NCBI GenBank assembly: GCA_002255025.1
Contig: NJEJ01000039.1
Span: 1-8,566 of the forward strand
DNA length: 8,566 nucleotides
Direction of reading: 5' to 3'
Origin: Candidatus Bathyarchaeota archaeon ex4484_135
GTDB lineage: Archaea > Thermoproteota > Bathyarchaeia > EX4484-135
Shown: positions 5,733 to 8,566 of the stretch, piece after piece
Layout: each line of letters starts with the position of its first letter
Numbering within the stretch: position 1 is the stretch's first letter
The notes under the pieces: generated by a model
Databases searched by the model: none
Seen by the model: only the letters and a program-made list of their open reading frames with translations
What the model was told of the DNA's origin: nothing
Program-made: the position numbers and the translations under genes

Positions 5733-8009
5733 GTGGCCAGGAGAAGCCCTTCGGGAGAAGCGGACGAGGTCGTAGAGAGGATATCAGATTACCTCAGCTC
5801 TACCTCCGGCGGGGCTAAGGTCATCTACGTCCGCAGGGAGGTCGTGGCCGAGCCCGAGTTAGGGCCGTCAGTCGATAGCATAGGCCTCCACGAACTCTTG
5901 GCCGAACGTCTCAAGGCCTGCGGTATAGAGAGGCTCTACAAGTTCCAGTACGGGGCCTACAGGGCCATAAGAGAGGGCCGGGATGTCTTCATAGTATCCG
6001 GTGCTGCCACGGGCAAGACGGAGGCCTTCATAATACCCGTGTTGGACGAGGCCCTTAAGGCGGGCCGTAGGTCCGCCATAATATATCCGACGAAGGCCCT
6101 GGCGAGGGACCAGCTGGCCAGGTTCGAGCGTTATTCCGTGCCTCTCCTCCTGAGGATGGCCGTCTTAGACGGCGATACGCCCGAGAAGGAAAGGCTGGCC
6201 ATATACGAGAACCCGCCCGAGGTCCTCATAACGAACCCGGACATGATACACTTCAGCCTCCCCAGGTCCGCCCGCTTCAGGCGGTTGCTCAAGGGCGTGA
6301 AAACGCTCGTGCTCGACGAGGCCCACGTGTACGAGGGCTCCTTTGGCTCCCACGTAAGGATGATAATCGAGCGTCTGAAGAAGCTGCTCGGCCCAGATGC
6401 GAAGTTCGTGGCCAGCTCGGCCACCATAGGCAACCCCGGCGAGCTCGGCGAGCTGCTCTTCGACAGGCCCGTGGAGGTCATAGAGGGGACCAGCAGGCGG
6501 AAAGGCATAGCTTACCATGCCCTCGTCAGCTCCGGCACGTTGAGCAGGTGGACGGTGGCCTCAAGGCTGCTCTACCTGGCCTCGAGGGCTGGCCTGAAGT
6601 GCCTTGCCTTCGTGGACAGCCAGCAGATGTGTGAGGTCGTGGCCCGCATGGCGAGGCGTGATGGCGTGAAGGTCATGGTCCATAGGGCGGGCCTCCTGAA
6701 AGAGGAAAGGCGTGAGGTTGAGGACAAGCTGAAGTCCGGGGAGTTGGAGGCCGTCGTGGCCACGCCAACTCTGGAGCTCGGCATAGACATAGGGCTCCTG
6801 GACGCGGTCATAATGGTGGCCCCACCGCCCAGCTTCGCGAGGTACCTCCAGAGGGCTGGCAGGGCCGGTCGCCGCGGCAGGCCGGGCTACATATTCACCG
6901 TGTTGGCCGATGACCCCATAGACGCCTACTATGAGCGTGAGCCCGAGCGTTTTTTCGAGCAAGAACTCACGCCCGTGGTATTCGAGCCCTACAATGAGGA
7001 GATAGCGAAGATCCACGTCATAGCCATGGCCATGGAGCGAAGGGGACGCCTGAAGGTCGATGAGGTCCCGAGGGGCTGGGAGAAGGCCGTTCAGCTCTGC
7101 GTTGAGGAGGGCTACGCTGTCCTTAAGGCCGGGTGGCTCCTGCTGACTAGGAAGGCATTCAGGGAGTTCGGCTCCTACAGCCTGAGGAGTGCTGGCCGCG
7201 AGGTATCCATAATAGACCGGGCCCGGGGGGCCAGGATAGGAACCCGATCCCTGCCCATGGCCCTCCACGACCTGCACCCGGGTGCGGTATACCTACATCA
7301 GGGCCGGATCTACGAGGTAGAAGAACTCGACCTAGGCCGGTTCGTGGCCTACGTGAAACGCATGCCAGATGACCTGCCCTACTACACCCGGCCCGTCTAC
7401 GAGGTGAACGTGACCGACCTATTGCTGACGGCCTTCAGGACGGTAAATGGCGTAGAGGTCGCCTACGGCTCGGGACGGGTGGAGAAGACCGTGCTGGGCT
7501 ATACTATCAGGTACCTGTTCGGCGGGGAGGAAAGGCCCTCCGAGATGCCCATAGTGCCCTTGGAGGAGCCCATTTCCTGGTCTTTCAGGACCAAGCTCCT
7601 CTTGGCCCGCTACGGCGAGGTCGTCGAGCCAGAGGCCATACACGCCCTCGAGCACGCCGTAATACACGCCGCAAGGCCCGTGGTCGGGGCCGGGCTGAGC
7701 GACCTCGGGGGCGTGAGTTACCCGACGGGCCACGTGGTCATTTACGATGCCACCCCGGGCGGCTCGGGCCTATCGAAGCTATTGTTCAAGAGGCTCGAGA
7801 AGGCCCACAGGATAGCCTACGACATACTGGCCAACTGCGATTGCGAGGACGGCTGTCCCAGGTGCGTTTACGACCCGTTCTGCGGGAACAACAACCGCCT
7901 CCTGTCCCGGAAGGGTGCCCTTAAGCTGATTGATGCCGTCCTGAAGGGCCTTGTTAAGGCTCCTCTTGGCCTTGATATCATGGCTGGCGGTGGGCTACCG
8001 CTTGGGTAA
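5733..8009 (+). CDS. DEAH-type superfamily 2 helicase with DUF1998 (MrfA/YprA/Hrq1-like)
   Basis: A 758-residue SF2 helicase that should translocate on nucleic acid using ATP. Motifs in order are Walker A SGAATGKT (89-96), PTKA (119-122), TNPD (167-170), DEAH (195-198), SAT (229-231), FVDSQQ (293-298), ATPTLELGIDIG (343-354) and QRAGRAGRRG (373-382). The C-terminal DUF1998 region includes VVIYDATPGGSGLSKLLF (668-685) and the cysteine set NCDCEDGCPRC (701-711), CxC-x3-CxxC, with a fifth cysteine at 717. This set is the metal-binding hallmark of the MrfA family, linked to DNA repair in Bacillus and related to yeast Hrq1. The repair role here is inferred. The start is GTG 5733 without a clear ribosome site. 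The gene sits 38 bases after tldE on the same strand, probably in one transcript. Confidence 0.93.
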   Translation: MARRSPSGEADEVVERISDYLSSTSGGAKVIYVRREVVAEPELGPSVDSIGLHELLAERLKACGIERLYKFQYGAYRAIREGRDVFIVSGAATGKTEAFIIPVLDEALKAGRRSAIIYPTKALARDQLARFERYSVPLLLRMAVLDGDTPEKERLAIYENPPEVLITNPDMIHFSLPRSARFRRLLKGVKTLVLDEAHVYEGSFGSHVRMIIERLKKLLGPDAKFVASSATIGNPGELGELLFDRPVEVIEGTSRRKGIAYHALVSSGTLSRWTVASRLLYLASRAGLKCLAFVDSQQMCEVVARMARRDGVKVMVHRAGLLKEERREVEDKLKSGELEAVVATPTLELGIDIGLLDAVIMVAPPPSFARYLQRAGRAGRRGRPGYIFTVLADDPIDAYYEREPERFFEQELTPVVFEPYNEEIAKIHVIAMAMERRGRLKVDEVPRGWEKAVQLCVEEGYAVLKAGWLLLTRKAFREFGSYSLRSAGREVSIIDRARGARIGTRSLPMALHDLHPGAVYLHQGRIYEVEELDLGRFVAYVKRMPDDLPYYTRPVYEVNVTDLLLTAFRTVNGVEVAYGSGRVEKTVLGYTIRYLFGGEERPSEMPIVPLEEPISWSFRTKLLLARYGEVVEPEAIHALEHAVIHAARPVVGAGLSDLGGVSYPTGHVVIYDATPGGSGLSKLLFKRLEKAHRIAYDILANCDCEDGCPRCVYDPFCGNNNRLLSRKGALKLIDAVLKGLVKAPLGLDIMAGGGLPLG

Positions 8010-8284
8010 TCCTTATCTGTGTGCCCGCTCACGCAACGCCCGGCAGGGTTATAGCACATAACCGCGACGAAGGATGAAGTCGCGGCCTCTCGATATATTC
8101 CGTATGGCCAGGCCTAAATGACCCAAGCTGCGACTACTAGCATAAGCTGTGATGGGCATCTCGTTGGTAGCGATATCCTTCTCGCTCGTGGCCTTCTCCG
8201 ATATCCTGCTAGAGAAAAAGGAGGGCCAAGAAATCTGAGAACCGACATGGAGATAAAAATAAAAAGATGTATGGTTCCTGGACC
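8010..8284. other. Convergent intergenic region with several inverted repeats
   Basis: No gene is convincing here. A plus-strand frame at 8118-8312 overlaps the next gene antisense and has no family features. Visible structure includes GGTTAT-AGCAC-ATAACC (8047-8063), CCGCGAC with GTCGCGG (8062-8085, loop of ten), AGCGA with TCGCT (about 8169-8186), and GGCC-TT-CTCC with GGAG-GGCC (8190-8227, with a two-base bulge). The first two share two bases. They could be transcript-end structures for the helicase or a small RNA. Confidence 0.4.
8253..8265 (-). terminator. T-rich archaeal terminator
   Basis: The minus strand reads TTTTTATTTTTAT about 20 bases past the stop of the membrane-anchored protein gene. 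Two T runs downstream of a stop are a usual archaeal transcription stop signal. Confidence 0.65.
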
Positions 8285-8566
8285 TCAGGCCCTCTTCCTG
8301 AGTATGAAGTAGGTCGGCAGGAAGCCCACGAGGAAGGACACTATCACGCCGCCCACCAGGCCGCCCTTGAGGGCACTGATCCTGGCTTCCTCGGTCCTGA
8401 GGGCCTCGTTTATCGTCTTGACCGTTACCTCGGCCGTGGTGGTCCGGCCGAGCTTGTCTATGACCGTGAGCCTTATGGTGTAGTAGCCGTCCGGCAGGCC
8501 GGTCGTATCCCAGGTGTAGCTGGTCAGGCCGGTGGCGTTTATCTTCTTGCCCGCCACCTCGAGCGT
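8285..8566 (-). CDS. C-terminal end of a membrane-anchored surface protein (partial)
   Basis: The frame is open to the right edge, so only the last 93 residues are seen. The GTG at 8557 is internal or a chance start. The visible part has an Ig/Fn3-like beta domain, shown by YTWDTTGLPDGYYTIRLTV and then DKLGRTTTAEVTV, a pattern typical of extracellular domains. A short charged helix follows, then one hydrophobic segment (about GLVGGVIVSFLVGFLPTYFI) and a basic tail (LRKRA). This predicts an outward-facing protein held by a C-terminal membrane anchor with the tail in the cytoplasm. The catalytic or binding part lies outside the window; archaeal S-layer-associated proteases and binding proteins share this ending, so no function is assigned. 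Confidence 0.8.
   Translation of the reverse strand, partial: TLEVAGKKINATGLTSYTWDTTGLPDGYYTIRLTVIDKLGRTTTAEVTVKTINEALRTEEARISALKGGLVGGVIVSFLVGFLPTYFILRKRA

Noticed and set aside
7635..7680. Metalloprotease-like HxxxH in the helicase (HALEHAVIH)
   Set aside because: It lies in the conserved DUF1998 helix of these helicases and lacks the HExxH pattern.
8145..8200. C/D box small RNA
   Set aside because: GTGATGG resembles a C box, but no CTGA D box follows at a fitting distance.
8118..8312. Plus-strand frame of 64 codons
   Set aside because: It overlaps the next gene's end antisense, crosses the T-rich terminator and has no domain signal.
1..8566. CRISPR array or insertion sequence
   Set aside because: No regularly spaced repeats, no DDE transposase and no terminal inverted repeats with target duplication were seen.

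Overview
The window looks like a piece of a hyperthermophilic archaeal chromosome, probably Thermoproteota (crenarchaeal). This rests on TATA-box style promoters, GGTGAT-type Shine-Dalgarno sites, an archaeal (SSV/pNOB8-class) tyrosine recombinase, an archaeal tRNA-Leu signature, heavy AGG and ATA codon use in the chromosomal genes, and TldD/TldE, roadblock and DUF1998-helicase genes. A korarchaeal or related source cannot be excluded. No species name is claimed.

Left part (1 to about 1653): the end of an integrated element that continues beyond the left edge. It holds an unrecognised Cys-rich ORF (11-454) that is visibly A+T-richer than the right part, and an integrase gene read leftward (586-1710). 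The 5' end of the integrase reading frame runs through the 5' half of a tRNA-Leu gene with anticodon GAG (1653 down to 1613, minus strand). The match stops in the anticodon loop and then becomes integrase sequence. A TATA box sits at the right distance upstream of the tRNA 5' end. The simplest reading is an attachment-site junction: chromosomal tRNA promoter plus 5' half on one side, the catalytic part of int on the other. The intact tRNA, and any int(N) fragment, would lie beyond the left edge.

Middle (1711 to 2520): about 320 bases without a convincing gene, then a thioredoxin with a basic helical N-terminal extension (2034-2444, minus). It is divergent from the gene cluster to the right, across a short A+T-rich promoter region.

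Right part (2519 to 8009, plus): a tight, probably co-transcribed set made of a roadblock/LC7 protein, a TldD-like protein, a TldE/PmbA-like protein and a DUF1998-type DEAH helicase. Two junctions show overlapping or nearly abutting genes with a GGTGA(T) ribosome site. The TldD-like protein lacks the HExxxH zinc motif that defines active TldD, and its TldE partner also lacks one, so this pair appears unable to form the known TldD zinc site.

Right edge (8010-8566): about 275 intergenic bases with several small inverted repeats, a T-rich terminator on the minus strand, and the C-terminal end of a membrane-anchored protein with an Ig/Fn3-like extracellular domain running off the window.
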